This document shows positions 30,655 through 41,700 of a stretch of 64,000 nucleotides of DNA, piece after piece. The translations under genes were made by a program, and so were the position numbers. Location: the NCBI GenBank assembly GCA_903772945.1, contig CAICTM010000205.1, forward strand, positions 1 through 64,000, read 5' to 3'. The notes beneath the pieces were generated by a model. The model saw only the letters and a program-made list of their open reading frames with translations, was not told the origin of the DNA and ran no database searches. Every line of letters begins with the position of its first letter. Positions within the stretch are counted from its first letter, which is position 1. The stretch is from Seminavis robusta (lineage: Eukaryota > Bacillariophyta > Bacillariophyceae > Naviculales > Naviculaceae).

Positions 30655-30710
30655 TTGCTTTCGTCTCATAAATCCTGTCAATCGTCTCCCATGCCTCAGT
30701 GTATCGTCTC

Positions 30711-33128
30711 TTAAGTATTTTGCCACGAATGATGCTTCCACAGAGGTCCAGCACCTTTCGAAAAGCTGTCTTTATGGATCTTAAAAAGGGTTTCAACCAA
30801 ATTACAAACGTCACGTGTTGGGAGAAATTCTTGGTGGTGAGGATCACCCGATCACAAAACCGAATAGGTTGCCGACCAGTTTTTGACGAACCCGCCCCAG
30901 ATCTTCTCTGGCTTTCTCGTTGCCGTGTGGCAAGCGCCTTGCCTTGTAGTGGATCTTCTGGCAGGGTACGTCAAGGTGCACTACCATAACCAAAGCGAAT
31001 ACCTTTGTGTTGCGGATTCGCCTTGAGAGTTGAGACTGGGTTTACGGCCACTCTTGTTCCGAGAAGAAGGAAGAAAGGGGTCACTTCGCCTGTCTGCGGA
31101 GTAGTAAACACAGCCAAAAGCGAATACCTCATACCTCAATGGCTCCCGGATTCCATTGACCCAGGCTACGGTACCGTACGACACGATACTGTCCCAGCGC
31201 TGCAAGCAAGGTAGCGCTGTTGACTTGCTGCTTCGTGATTTTGTGCTTCCCAATAGTTCAACGAGCTTTTCAACCTATCCAGGCATTGAGAGAAATACCG
31301 AGCGAGAGGTACCGGGATACGTGGCCTGTCGCCCTAGGCCTACTAGTAGTCTTTTGATTCATACGCGTTCTACAAAAAGATCCACGCGGCCCCAAACTCG
31401 AAGCCAGACTGGCACAACCATATCCAGTGGATTCGATTCGCTTCGCTTCATTGCCTGCTCGGGTTGCTGACAACTTCAGCTTCAGGTCACTATCAAAGAG
31501 TAACCGGAAGACCGGCAATAGACTGCAGCCTGCCTCAGGCGAGCTTCTCATCTCTCCCGAACCGAACTGAATAGCACAGTGTATCCATTTTCTTGACACC
31601 TCTAAAGCAGATCCAAAGCCTCTAGAGACCCAGCCGAAGCAGAAGTAAGAAGCAGCGTAGGTCAGTGCGTGTGGCTACCGGTACGATGCAACGATCCTGA
31701 TGACGGGGGCAGAATATTTGCTTCGAGGGGCGATACCAAAAAGTCAGAGTTCGAGTTTGTGGAGATTTGGCTCCCACGGTTCTGCCTTGGTTCGGATCTC
31801 CGCCTGCGCTGCCCTCCACGCCTTGCTTGTGCGTGGGACAACATCGGCGCAGTGTGAGGGCCAATGCGTTGTCCACAGCCCGGGGCCAAGCTGAGGTTGT
31901 TGCTTGTCTCAACTTAGGAATTACAAAGTCCCTGGAGGGATTAAGTTCAATAATTAGATTTGAAAACGGTATGTGATGGCCTCTTGCTAGGGCCATCCTG
32001 TAACCGTTTGGGGGTATAAAGAGGTATTGTTGCTTGTCTCAACTGTGGTGCCAGTTGCTCGCACTCTAGTAAGAACTCCTTTTAGGTTTTGACATTGCTG
32101 TGTTCCGGTCCAAAGATCATTCCTAGCACTGGTATATAGCACTTGAGTTGGGAGGATCCTTCGGTCCAGCCCTGGGGTATGTAACCCTTTGGATTTTTCA
32201 TTTACCTGGCCTCAGTGGCAGTGGCAGTGATGCTGTTGCTGACAGCTCATATCATACTGATCTGCGCGCATTGTGTCGTCATCAACTTGTCGTTGTAATT
32301 CTGTGGACATGCAGGTGTTCCAGGGTCTCCGGGGTGGCACAAGAAGCCATGCAGCACATGTATTTTCCCTCCCGGTCGTGTGATCCCCTCCTTTACCATG
32401 ACTACTACAGTACTCCACTTCTGGGACCCATAACGTCATCTAGAACCTCTTGGTGTAGCTCTGCACGGTCGAAGGGTTGTTGATGGCTCTCCATTGTAAG
32501 AGCAGTCTTGGGCCGATGTGAAGTCTCTTCCCAAAGGATTGTTGGTTGGGTCATTGAATAGTTCCCCGTACTAGTAGGCTTTGGTGCCGACTTTTCCTTC
32601 CATGGTCGTGTCCGATGGCGCTGCGTCTTCGAGTGCAACTAAGGGGGTACCGGATGGGTGTGGAGTGACTCAGTCGTCTAAGACTACGGAGGAGGCTGTA
32701 GTCGTCGTATGAATGAACCAAACTTATCTCTGGAGCCGATTAACCTATACAATTTGTCTGGCTGCAGGTCCTGTACCTCTTGTGAGGTGAAGAACCCAAA
32801 ATGTGCATTTTGCTTTTTCAACTGACGTCACCAGTTCTGTTGAGTACCTACATCACAATAGCAACATTCGCTCACCCCCCTACCTATTACGAACGTGGAT
32901 ATCAGCACACGAGTAGCTTGATATGTGAAGAATTCAAGCATCTCACTTTCTGCGGTTTCGATGCCTTTTATTCCTGCACGGCTTTGCACATTCTCCCCAC
33001 CCACGGCATCCCGCAGACTTCCTTCTCACTCACCGCGTCGCCCATATTACCATCCTGTAGCCCTCCATCCTTCACTGGATCATCCCATCTCGTCTGATGC
33101 GAATTCAGTATCATTTCCGACCATGGAG
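30711..33128. other. Gene-poor region, right of the CGTCTC array
   Basis: About 2.4 kb without a supported gene. A 22-24 nt direct repeat (TTGTTGCTTGTCTCAACT core) occurs at 31893-31914 and 32021-32044. AGCGAATACCT recurs at 30993 and 31124. The final part is beyond the 3' end of the SBP-GPCR gene. Confidence 0.45.
31893..32044. repeat. Pair of short direct repeats around ~106 bp
   Basis: GAGGTTGTTGCTTGTCTCAA at 31893 and GAGGTATTGTTGCTTGTCTC at 32021, both continuing to CAACT. Too long for a usual target-site duplication; more likely a local duplication remnant. Confidence 0.4.
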
Positions 33129-36100
33129 TCATGGAAACGACTTTCTTGGTGCCGGAGGCGCAACAGAACGCCCCGCCGATTTCGTCATTTCCGTTTCGGT
33201 GAAAGGGGTGCTCTCGTCGTCCGGTACACGTTCAGGATTAAATGTCATATCATCTCTAGAGCTGTCCGAGTCAGAACACGAATCAACAATGAAGAGGTTG
33301 CCCGATGAAGAGTTGATCAGCACTCGACTGGAATGCACCCTTCGTACTCCCCTGGGATATTTGCCGTCATGTTCACCGGGCTTCTCTTCGGCAAACTCGT
33401 CAAAGTCTTGAGTGGCACACGACGACGGGTTTCGTGGTCGGGGCCGATCAATTGGAATGTCAGCGATTTCCGGATCCATCAGGTTGTCAGGAGAGCTCGA
33501 ATCATCGTCTACAACTGATGCAATATGCATGCCCCTGGGGGCTCTCTTAACTCCTTCAGGATACCGACTGGGATTGTTGTGCTGGTTGTTGGCTGATCCA
33601 TTGAGACTGCTGGACAAGTCCGACGGACGATTCGTGTACTGGTTCGCGGATTCTCGGAGCTGTTGAACTGTGTTCGAATAGGTCTTGGAGGAATCCAGAT
33701 GGGAAGCCCGCATTGGTGCCGGTGGCTTTCCCTTGTTGAGCACCTTGGGAAGGAACATGAGCCCCAGAACGCTCATGCAAACGACAAATACCAACATGGA
33801 TTGGACGACGAAGGATGCCGTTGGATTCTTCCCTGCCAAAACCACCAAGGGTGCACCAATGAGCAATGCCTCCAGAATGGAAGCCATGCAAAGCGCAATA
33901 TATTTGCTCTCGCTGAAATCTGTGCTGAGGTTGCGTGTTTGGTAGGCTTTGAAGTTGGCTAGGAGCACCGCGATCAAATTGATGGCCAATATGAATGAAA
34001 GCATCACAGTGGCAACAACGCCGCCGGTGGGTGAGCATTTGCCATATGAACTCAGCTCTCCAGAGTCTGTTCGTCCCGTATCAATCCTTACAAAGACAAG
34101 AGGGTCAACAGCCGTCCAAATGGATAGAAACACCACATTCAGGCACAGTAACACAACCAGGGGAAGGATGACATCCTTGATGGTAAGTTCTACCCTTTTG
34201 AATTTGCGTGCATTGTCCATGATCAGTTTCAAGCGCCAAATTTTTGAGAACCTGTGAGAAGGAGAAATTAGAGTACGCAAAAACAGTGATTGTGTGAGTA
34301 AGTGATTGTGAGGCGGGTAATTGTCCGTGCTTACGTCGCCAAAGTGCTTCAATCAGGCTGCCACTTACAGTGCTGAAAAGATCAAGGTAAATCCAGTGGC
34401 AGCCAGCCAAGGTGTCGCCATGCAAGCAATGTTGCAACCCGTTTGGCTAGCCATGGAATCATCCACAGACATTGTCAGAATGGAAAAGCTCATGACAATG
34501 GCGCCCACAGCAATCAGATCCAAGAAAAACGGTTGAGCTGCTTTGACAATTCGAGTGCTTCTATTCAGGAATACCCACGCCACACAAGCAATGGACGACA
34601 CCATGATTATGATCATGAGTGCCAAACCCAGTGGTCGAACCCCCGTCAGTTGATTGAGTGATTCTTTGGGTATATATACATCCCTTAGCCTTTGGTAAAC
34701 TTCCAGGATGGGGATCTCTGTATCTCCTCGATTGTCGTATGTTTGGATAATGTCGGCCCACTTGGCAGTAAGTGCCTCGGTCACTTGGTTTCGTCTGTGG
34801 GGCAAATCAAGGTATTCCTGAGCAAACTCGCCCGCGTCTCGAATCTTGATCAAATGATCATGGACAAGCTGGTCCAAGATGCCCATAATTTCGGTAGCTG
34901 CCGGTGTGCGCATATCGACGGCCAAGTTCTTGGACAAGGTGCTTTGCAGTACGGTCACCTGATATTCTTTTGCCGAGACAGCATCGTACCCTTGTTCGAC
35001 CCACTTTTCAACCTCCAGTTGACTCTTTCGGAAGGGATCCTGGCTGTTCAATTGTGACCACGGCGTGGACGCTTGCGGAATGACCCCCTTCAGCGCTTGG
35101 TTTTTGGCACAAGCAAACAGAAAGAACTCTGCGACCAGACGTTGCTTTTCCGGTTCGGCATTCGCTGAGACTGCCCCGGACCAGCCTCCATTCGCCAAAT
35201 ACGGAGCGTGGTTGACCCACCCGATATCCTCGTAGAAAGTGCCATGCTTGCAGACCTCCTTGGTACAAGGACTGAGCTTCATAGTCTTTCGATCAAGCAC
35301 CTTGGTGGAACCGGGTGTGGGATAGACCCCCAATTGTCCCGGCCCAATGACACTTCCTTGAGCTCTGTGCAACTTGTAAGTGTCCCCCCAACTGTACGTG
35401 AGAGCACAAGTGCCATCGTTCATGTGATGGCTGTGCACTTCATGTAGATTGAGATCGTCAAATTCCGTGACCACTCCATAGAGCGCTTGCTGTTCCAGAA
35501 TGCGGAGCGTTTCGACAAAGGCTTCCCCTGTGAGCGGTTTCATGTCCTTGGTATCAAACATGCTGCCTGTAGTCGGTCCATCGGTCTGAGTGATACTCGC
35601 CAGAATCAAGTGACTCCAGTACTGTCCATGACTACCAATGACGCGACTGACACAGGATCCACTGAGCGTAATGTTTTGATAGACCTTGCCATGCACTGCC
35701 TTTGCCACCGCATTGTATTCATCCCACGTTCGTGGCACATCCAACCCAAAGTACTCCAGCACATCCTTGCGGACGTACATGCTGTGAATGTCTCCATCCA
35801 GCGGCAGCATGTAGATCTTGCCTTCGAACTGCGCCACGTACTTACGAAATGGCAAGAGAATGTCCGTCCAGTCCAAGTCCGCCTGCTGGGAGCTGTGAAT
35901 CTGAGGGGCCAGGTCGACAAATCCCCCCAGCGGAGCCACGGTCCCCAGAATGACCGGATTGGTAAAGTAACCATCAAAAAAGCCCCCGCCCGACTTGGCG
36001 TCATTGATAATGTCATTGTACATGGCGGGCATGGTAATGCTGGGAGAAACCTTGATCTGCACGTCAATCCCGTCGTTGTCCGCTTTGCCGTTTCGGTAGG

Positions 36101-36452
36101 CTTCAAAGTCGCGGGCGGATTCTTCCACGATGGAAAAGATGTTCCGCGCATGCAGCGCTACAAGATTTAGAGTCACGGTTCGTCTGGTACTGGAGTTCGT
36201 GGCAATGGTGAAATTGTCATCCTGGCAGGCACACACTGGCTCCTCCTGCGTTCTTCTCTGTCGTTGAGTTGACAAAAGACTGTCACTCGAGCTCGGAAGC
36301 AGCTCCCGAGTAGACGGCAGCAACACTACTAGCAACGCAACAAGAGGAACTACTACTAGTAACAACCCAGAGAGGATACGCTTTTCTCTCTTTAGCCTTT
36401 GGATCTCATCTTGCTGCGGCTCCCGGTGTTGCTGTTGTTGTTGTTCCATCAT
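33129..36452 (-). CDS. Class C (GABA-B-like) 7TM receptor with solute-binding ectodomain (2 exons)
   Basis: Exons 36452-34369 and 34251-33129 give 1068 aa; the 117-nt intron runs GTAAGT to CACAG and its removal joins GFTLIFSAL to FSKIWRLKLI, a class C TM3/loop hallmark. The first ATG of an ATGATG pair is used. Residues 1-25 are Gln-rich and cytosolic-like, and ~27-49 is hydrophobic (signal anchor or uncleaved signal). Residues ~110-560 resemble bacterial sugar-type periplasmic binding proteins (GKIYMLPLDGDIHSMYVRKD, DVPRTWDEYNAVAKAVHGK, GWVNHAPYLANGGWSGAVS). Seven spans lie in ~605-865. The long tail has two similar blocks (RYPEGVKRAPRGMH and KYPRGVRRVHSSR) and many Ser/Asp sites for phosphorylation. 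It is likely a G-protein-coupled receptor for a small ligand. Confidence 0.88.
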
Positions 36453-37001
36453 GGCATATTTCCCAGAAGTATTGTAAAAGTGAGGGCTGAACAAAGATAC
36501 GGCTGTTGTGCTGCTTAGTTTTTACGTGGAATGCAACGGCTTGAATTCGTCCGGTAGAGATTTCTGGAGTAAACCACGCGACACAATGTCATCATACAAG
36601 AGCAAGATGCTTGAATAGTTTATGCAATGTTTTATCCTCTACTGGAGTAGTAGACTATGTCGAGGTAAGCGGTCTCAATGTCTCAATGTCTCGCATCGTT
36701 GGGTGAACTGGCAAACTTTAGTAGTCTAATTTTAATTGGTCCCTTCCCTTGTAAAACCGATTTTGGTCGTAAATTGGGGTAAATGTTTTAATTTTATTAA
36801 ATAGACTCGAGTAGAGTAGTTAGAAAAAACATTCACATGCTAATGAGACTGCTCTTCGTTCTAGCTGGTAGCTACCGGTAGTCTAGCTAGTACCGGTAGG
36901 AGTATGAAGTATGAAGTATGATTCCTTTTTCCAGTATTGACTGAACTTTTTGGTAGCACGTGTACCAGTACAGCTGTGGTACCAATGGCTATGATACTAG
37001 T
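36453..37001. other. Promoter side of the receptor gene, up to the transposon
   Basis: About 0.55 kb with no ORF. AT-rich around 36720-36840, then a palindrome-rich part (GCTACCGGTAGTCTAGCTAG near 36870) and a GTATGAA triplet repeat (36902-36918). Confidence 0.45.
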
Positions 37002-37129
37002 ATGGCTCCTGCGATCAACCAAATACTGCCGTAGAGCTATGTAGAATGAGTACTAGCATGGCTGGCTCGAAATGGAGAGTCTGAAGAACAGAGCTTTATT
37101 TAACGACACCACTCAAATTCACTTAAAGG
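37002..37129 (+). repeat. Left terminal inverted repeat of the transposon
   Basis: Pairs with 42644-42771. Starts ATGGCTCCTGCGATCA; preceded by AGT. Confidence 0.88.
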
Positions 37130-37320
37130 ACATCTATATTATTATTATTATTCTTTCTTTTTCGTGCCTTGGTAACAGCACATCATCTGCTATCGAAGAG
37201 CACAACACCACCATGACGTCCTCTTTCCTCTTCTTCCGTCGCTGATACTCCTCCGTCGCTGTTCCACTGTTATACTATTCCATCACTCTTATACCTCTTG
37301 TTGCCTATGTTGATCAAAGC

Positions 37321-37839
37321 TCACCAATCGGCCTCATCTTCCGGGAGAGACGCCAAAAAGCCGTCGTCATCGGCGGTGGCAGGAGCAGCGGCAGGAGCAT
37401 CGGCAGGAGCGAACGCACCAACCACTTGCGTCAATCCTTGACCAGTGACATCCTCGAATGCTCCGAAAGTAGAGTCCGTGGAGTCAGCTGATTCGATAGA
37501 CTCTCGAGCTTTCTTCTTCTTGGCTTCCATGATCTTGCGGTTGAAACTGATGCCACCAAAAAAGAGAGTGATGTTGACCTTGCGACCGTCTTCAGTGGTT
37601 GTCTCAATGGCGTCCATGGTGTGCTTGACAGAGGTGACAATGGCATGGCTGCTGATGAAGGTCATGACTGCATCCAACTCACTCTGGGAGAATGGGTTGT
37701 GATGGATGAAGATGTGGTTGGAAAGAGCATCATCATTGTCATTAAAGAGAGCTTCATTGATGCGTTTGGTGAGCCTCTTCATTTCACTGTAACCAACCTT
37801 GTCATCAGATGGAGAATGGAATGCCTTGTTGCTGACCAT
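37321..37839 (-). CDS. Transposon passenger ORF, unknown 172-aa acidic-tailed protein
   Basis: 172 aa from ATG 37839, inside the TIRs. Residues 1-110 look folded (SEMKRLTKRINEALFNDNDD, SHAIVTSVKHTMDAIETT, VNITLFFGGISFN). Residues ~108-118 are basic (MEAKKKKAR). The end is Ala/Pro-rich and acidic, finishing DDDGFLASLPEDEADW. I do not recognise it. It could be an accessory transposition protein or a captured host gene. Its position next to the left TIR and on the same strand as the transposase makes an element-related role likely. Confidence 0.6.
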   Translation of the reverse strand: MVSNKAFHSPSDDKVGYSEMKRLTKRINEALFNDNDDALSNHIFIHHNPFSQSELDAVMTFISSHAIVTSVKHTMDAIETTTEDGRKVNITLFFGGISFNRKIMEAKKKKARESIESADSTDSTFGAFEDVTGQGLTQVVGAFAPADAPAAAPATADDDGFLASLPEDEADW

Positions 37840-38090
37840 GATGTTGCTTTGGTTTGGTTGATTGGTCGAGGAGATTATGAGGAGACGACCGATTCATTCC
37901 TCTCAGGACGGCTGATCCTCTCACGACGATTTTGAATTTGAATTTGAATTTGCCGCGGCTTTGGAGTGAAGGACTCGACGCACGCATTCGACGACATGCA
38001 GTCCACAATTCTTCCACCGACGACAGTCAACAAGCCACCGACAACCACAATCAACCTACAGGCTACAATTCCACTGCGGCAACAGCACCC

Positions 38091-38165
38091 ACCGACGGCA
38101 ACATCCAACAAGGTACCGACGACAGCAACAGCCAACAAGCTACCGACGGCAACATCCAACAAGCC
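38091..38165 (+). repeat. Short tandem repeat inside the transposon
   Basis: Three units of 24-27 nt beginning ACCGACGGCAACATCCAACA (38091, 38115 with changes, 38142). In one frame they spell PTATSNK units and in another TDGNIQQ units. No ATG-initiated ORF uses them convincingly. Confidence 0.6.
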
Positions 38166-38197
38166 AGCCACCGCGACGTGCACACAAAGAAGCAGCA

Positions 38198-38638
38198 ATG
38201 AATCAGCTTTGGGATCCTGTCATGGCTGATGCTGGGGATGGACATACAACTGCCATGGTCTTCCAGTGCAATGTAGCCTATTGGATGGCTGATGGCTCCT
38301 ACAAGGTTGTAGCTGGTCAGGGCTCCTTTCAGAAGTTGCGGGGCTCATCTTGCCAGTTTCGGCTTCAAGTGGATGGAGCTTGTGACTCCACCGTCTCTCA
38401 CTTGTATTTGCCGCCTCTAGCCGACTGGAGTATTAACAAAACAAGAGCCGTTCAGACGATGAACGGTGCTCATGGACCGCAGAGAGCCTTGGTTGATGTT
38501 GTGACGTTTGCGGGAAGCTTTACCATTACGAAACTCCAAGTTACAATGCCGTTCCACGGTGAAAACAGGCGCGTTGCAAAGCTGTTCCGTCCTGCTCTTA
38601 TTCATGCCGACCAATCCAAGCGTGAAGCGATGGCCTAG
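38198..38638 (+). CDS. Transposon passenger ORF, unknown 146-aa protein
   Basis: 146 aa from ATG 38198, within the transposon and on the strand opposite to the transposase. Its ATG overlaps the end of an open frame over the tandem repeat (37932-38201, no ATG). The sequence looks like a beta-rich folded domain: VFQCNVAYWMADGSYKVVAG, SCQFRLQVDGACDSTVSHLY, TFAGSFTITKLQVTMPFHGE. No family recognised. An upstream exon over the repeat is possible. Confidence 0.5.
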   Translation: MNQLWDPVMADAGDGHTTAMVFQCNVAYWMADGSYKVVAGQGSFQKLRGSSCQFRLQVDGACDSTVSHLYLPPLADWSINKTRAVQTMNGAHGPQRALVDVVTFAGSFTITKLQVTMPFHGENRRVAKLFRPALIHADQSKREAMA

Positions 38639-38792
38639 TCGAAAAGCAAGCTGACAACTCATTGCTACGACTAGCACGGAATGACGTTGGTACAAATTCT
38701 TACTCGTTTGCTACACTATCCTATAAACCGACAGCAGCAACTCAACCGAAAACCAGGCTAGCGGTATCCATAGCTAGACAATAACCTCATAC

Positions 38793-41700
38793 TTAAGCAC
38801 TCTTCCTTTGTTCCTTTCTCATCCAGTCTTCGATACTCTCACTGCTGGTGAATGATATCTTCTCCTCTTCGTGATCAAACATGGCGATACCTCGGTGCCG
38901 CTTATACATTTTCTGGGCTGCTCGTATCGTCGCAAACTTCAGCTCGGATTGCTTCTTTCGCATCGTCTCAATCGACACCTCTCCAGTGAGCGGGTTTGTG
39001 CTGCCGGTTCCATCGTCTCTGGCTGCTTCCACTGCGTGCAAAAGCAAATAGGCAATTACAAACTGTCGCGCCTTCCGTGCACAGCCTCGCACCGTTTGTT
39101 TCGTCAGCGTCTTCTCACTGTCGAAGCACACATCCAAGACTTGCTTCGTGAAGCGATCCTTTCCTTTTCGTTGTGGCAATGGGATCCGAACAAGGCAGTT
39201 CTTTGACACTGACCACACGTATTCAATGCCAACACCGGCAATTTCTGGATGGCACTTCGGAGAGAAGATAACTCGCCATCCATACTGCTTGGCTACCCAC
39301 TCTAGCATAGAGATTTCCTTTTTGAAATCATCGCATCCTTGGAGCAGCATTCTGAGGCTTGTTCCCTCGATCAACTTGCCTTCGGCATCTTTCCTCCCAG
39401 GCATCGTGTAGTGCCCTTTTCGTCTCTTCACAAGCTCCAAGTCAACCAAGCCTCTCTCAATGCACATTTGCAGAGCTCCTTTTGGAGTGTTGACCCATCC
39501 TTTTTGCTGCTTGACTTCCTCAACGGATAGATCTATGCAGTGTTGATTGGCAATGTCTCGGAGGAACGCTAGGGAAGTGCGCGAGGGATCAGATGGAAGC
39601 CCGGCAGTGTTGCTTCCAAGCTTGTGGATCAGGTGAGCGTGGATTTCTTTTTTAGACCGTAGAGCTCTCGTCGCAGTTTCACCCTCGAACACTTGGTCAT
39701 ATTTGGTTGTAGATTGCTGTTCGGAGGACATCCAACTTGGGCCTTGGTCGTCCTCTGAAAATACACATCGCTGAACCGCACCAACAGAAAGTCTACATCC
39801 GTTGTTGTCAAAAGGACCAAGGCAGCCTTCCGTCAGAGTGGTTTCATGCATCTTTGGTTGCTGCCCACCAGGCTCTTTATTGAGACGAGATGCGTCCAAA
39901 CCATCCTTCCGCTTTGCTGTGTGTCCTTGGCTGTGGTCGTAACATATAACGTGGTTGTGGTGAGGGTACATGACAGCAGCCATATCTGCGATATTTTCGA
40001 GCTGGACGATAGTGTGGTTGTTTGTCCAGTAGCCTTCATTGTTCTGTCCTGGGTGGAGAGGCCACCGGCAGCAACGACTCTGGATATCCTTTTCTGTGAA
40101 GGGACGCTTGGCAGCGCTGCCGTGGACAGCAATGGCCGCATCTCTAGCAACATAGTCTTTGCCAGCTCTGTTTGCATTAATCAATCGTAGCTGTTCTGGT
40201 GTTGGAATAGGCATCCAGCCTGCCTCCCTGCTAACCACTCCAGATATCATGATAGAGCAACCAAGGTCCTTGGGTCGGAGCGCTTGTTGTCCCTCTGACC
40301 CATACCACGCCATCGAATTCATTGCCTTCTCATTCGACACAACTTCGTCTTGCCCCCAAACAATTGTACGTCTGGCATTGGCGGGCAGTCGAAGGCTGTA
40401 GTTTCCTCCAAACAGATTCCCCTGGAGCTCCGGAAGATTGTGAGAGTCCACAATATCGTCAACATGAAATTCAATCAAGGTTTGACCTTGCCAGAGAACA
40501 GGAACACCATCATTGTTGGGGTAGATTCGATTGTCCTTTTTCAGTTGTTGTACTCTGATTGGAACCAGCTGAACCCAAACAGCGGAGTGTAACTCTAACT
40601 TCATCAACTCGATACAGTACTCTATCCTTGAAGAGACGACGTCAGGTCTCTCATGAATGTCTGTATAAAAGCCCTTCTTGTATAGGCTCCTCTTAAATCC
40701 AAGGAATGTCAACCAACGGTGAGTGGTGTTGCAGCAAATATTCTTTAAACCATTCGACTGTAAGAATTCCTCCACAGAAACACGTTCCTTGGCGGCAAGC
40801 TTTGGAATGAGTTTAGCACGGAGAAACTCTTGCATAAAGTCAACAGACAGTTGTTGAATGTGTTTGTTGCCGTGGTCCCTCATTTCAGTTGCGGCCTCTG
40901 GATGGTTTACAAAAAGGGATATCCCGATACGCTCACTCATCAGTGGGTTGTTGAATCGACGATGCTCCCGAAACTGCCGAAGCCACTCTTGGATTGCCTT
41001 GTAGTTACTGATGGATTTGTCTCCGGTATTGGCTTGTACAGCAACCATGGCTTGCTCGCACTTGCCCTTCCAACAGAGTGGCTCATTCTCGGCGTCAGCT
41101 TCCAGCATAAGAGTTATTGCTCGGAGCAAATAATACGATTTGATCTGGATAGCATGAACAAGCTTGTCAACTCGGTTGGGATCAAACTTCAATTCAAGCG
41201 GCTCTCCATCGTAGTTATCAATAAAATATGTTGGAGGATCATCCTTGGCAAGCCCAACGATAAGATCTTTCGCAGCACCTGCAGTCTTGACTCCTTCTAT
41301 CAAGAGTGCTTGAATGTTCCGTGCTGCCTCCTCTGCTGTTTCGTTTTCCCCAGCTCCAAACAACTTCTCAGCTTCCGTAGAGTACCAAAAGTTGCACAGC
41401 TTGTAGAGCCCCAAGGGTAGATACGGGCGTATTGATAGCCTATGCGTTTCCAGTAGGTTCAACCAACCGGGAGCATTTGACGTCGCCAGTGGAGGTATCC
41501 AAGGAACTGTTGCAGAAAAATCAGCGTACACAGCAGTCGTTTCTTTGAATGTATGGATATAGATTCCCTTTGACCGATCTTTCATTGAACCTGCATCAAC
41601 GCAATTGTGCTGCAGTAGGCCAGCAAGCGCTGTTTCAACGGTAAATTGTAGCTCATAGCTTCCTTCAATGAGAGGTGATTTGGGATGGAAGTTGGCCAGA

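Larger units (their letters stand above)
30380..30710. repeat. Array of 16 CGTCTC motifs on a ~21-bp period
   Basis: CGTCTC starts at 30380, 30401, 30422, 30451, 30467, 30482, 30503, 30524, 30580, 30601, 30632, 30662, 30683 and 30705 on the plus strand and as GAGACG at 30437 and 30648. Most are embedded in ATCGTCTCCTAA. Seven gaps are 21 or 22 bp and others 14-16 bp. Chance expectation for a 6-mer on both strands of 331 bp is about 0.16. The unit looks like a degenerate 21-bp minisatellite. Two pairs of opposed copies form hairpins. Confidence 0.8.

Noticed and set aside
31270-31996. Overlapping short ORFs in the gene-poor region
   Set aside because: Several frames are open on both strands with no preferred one; typical of chance.
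37932-38201. 89-aa ORF over the tandem repeat in the transposon
   Set aside because: No ATG; alternative frames over the repeat are equally open.
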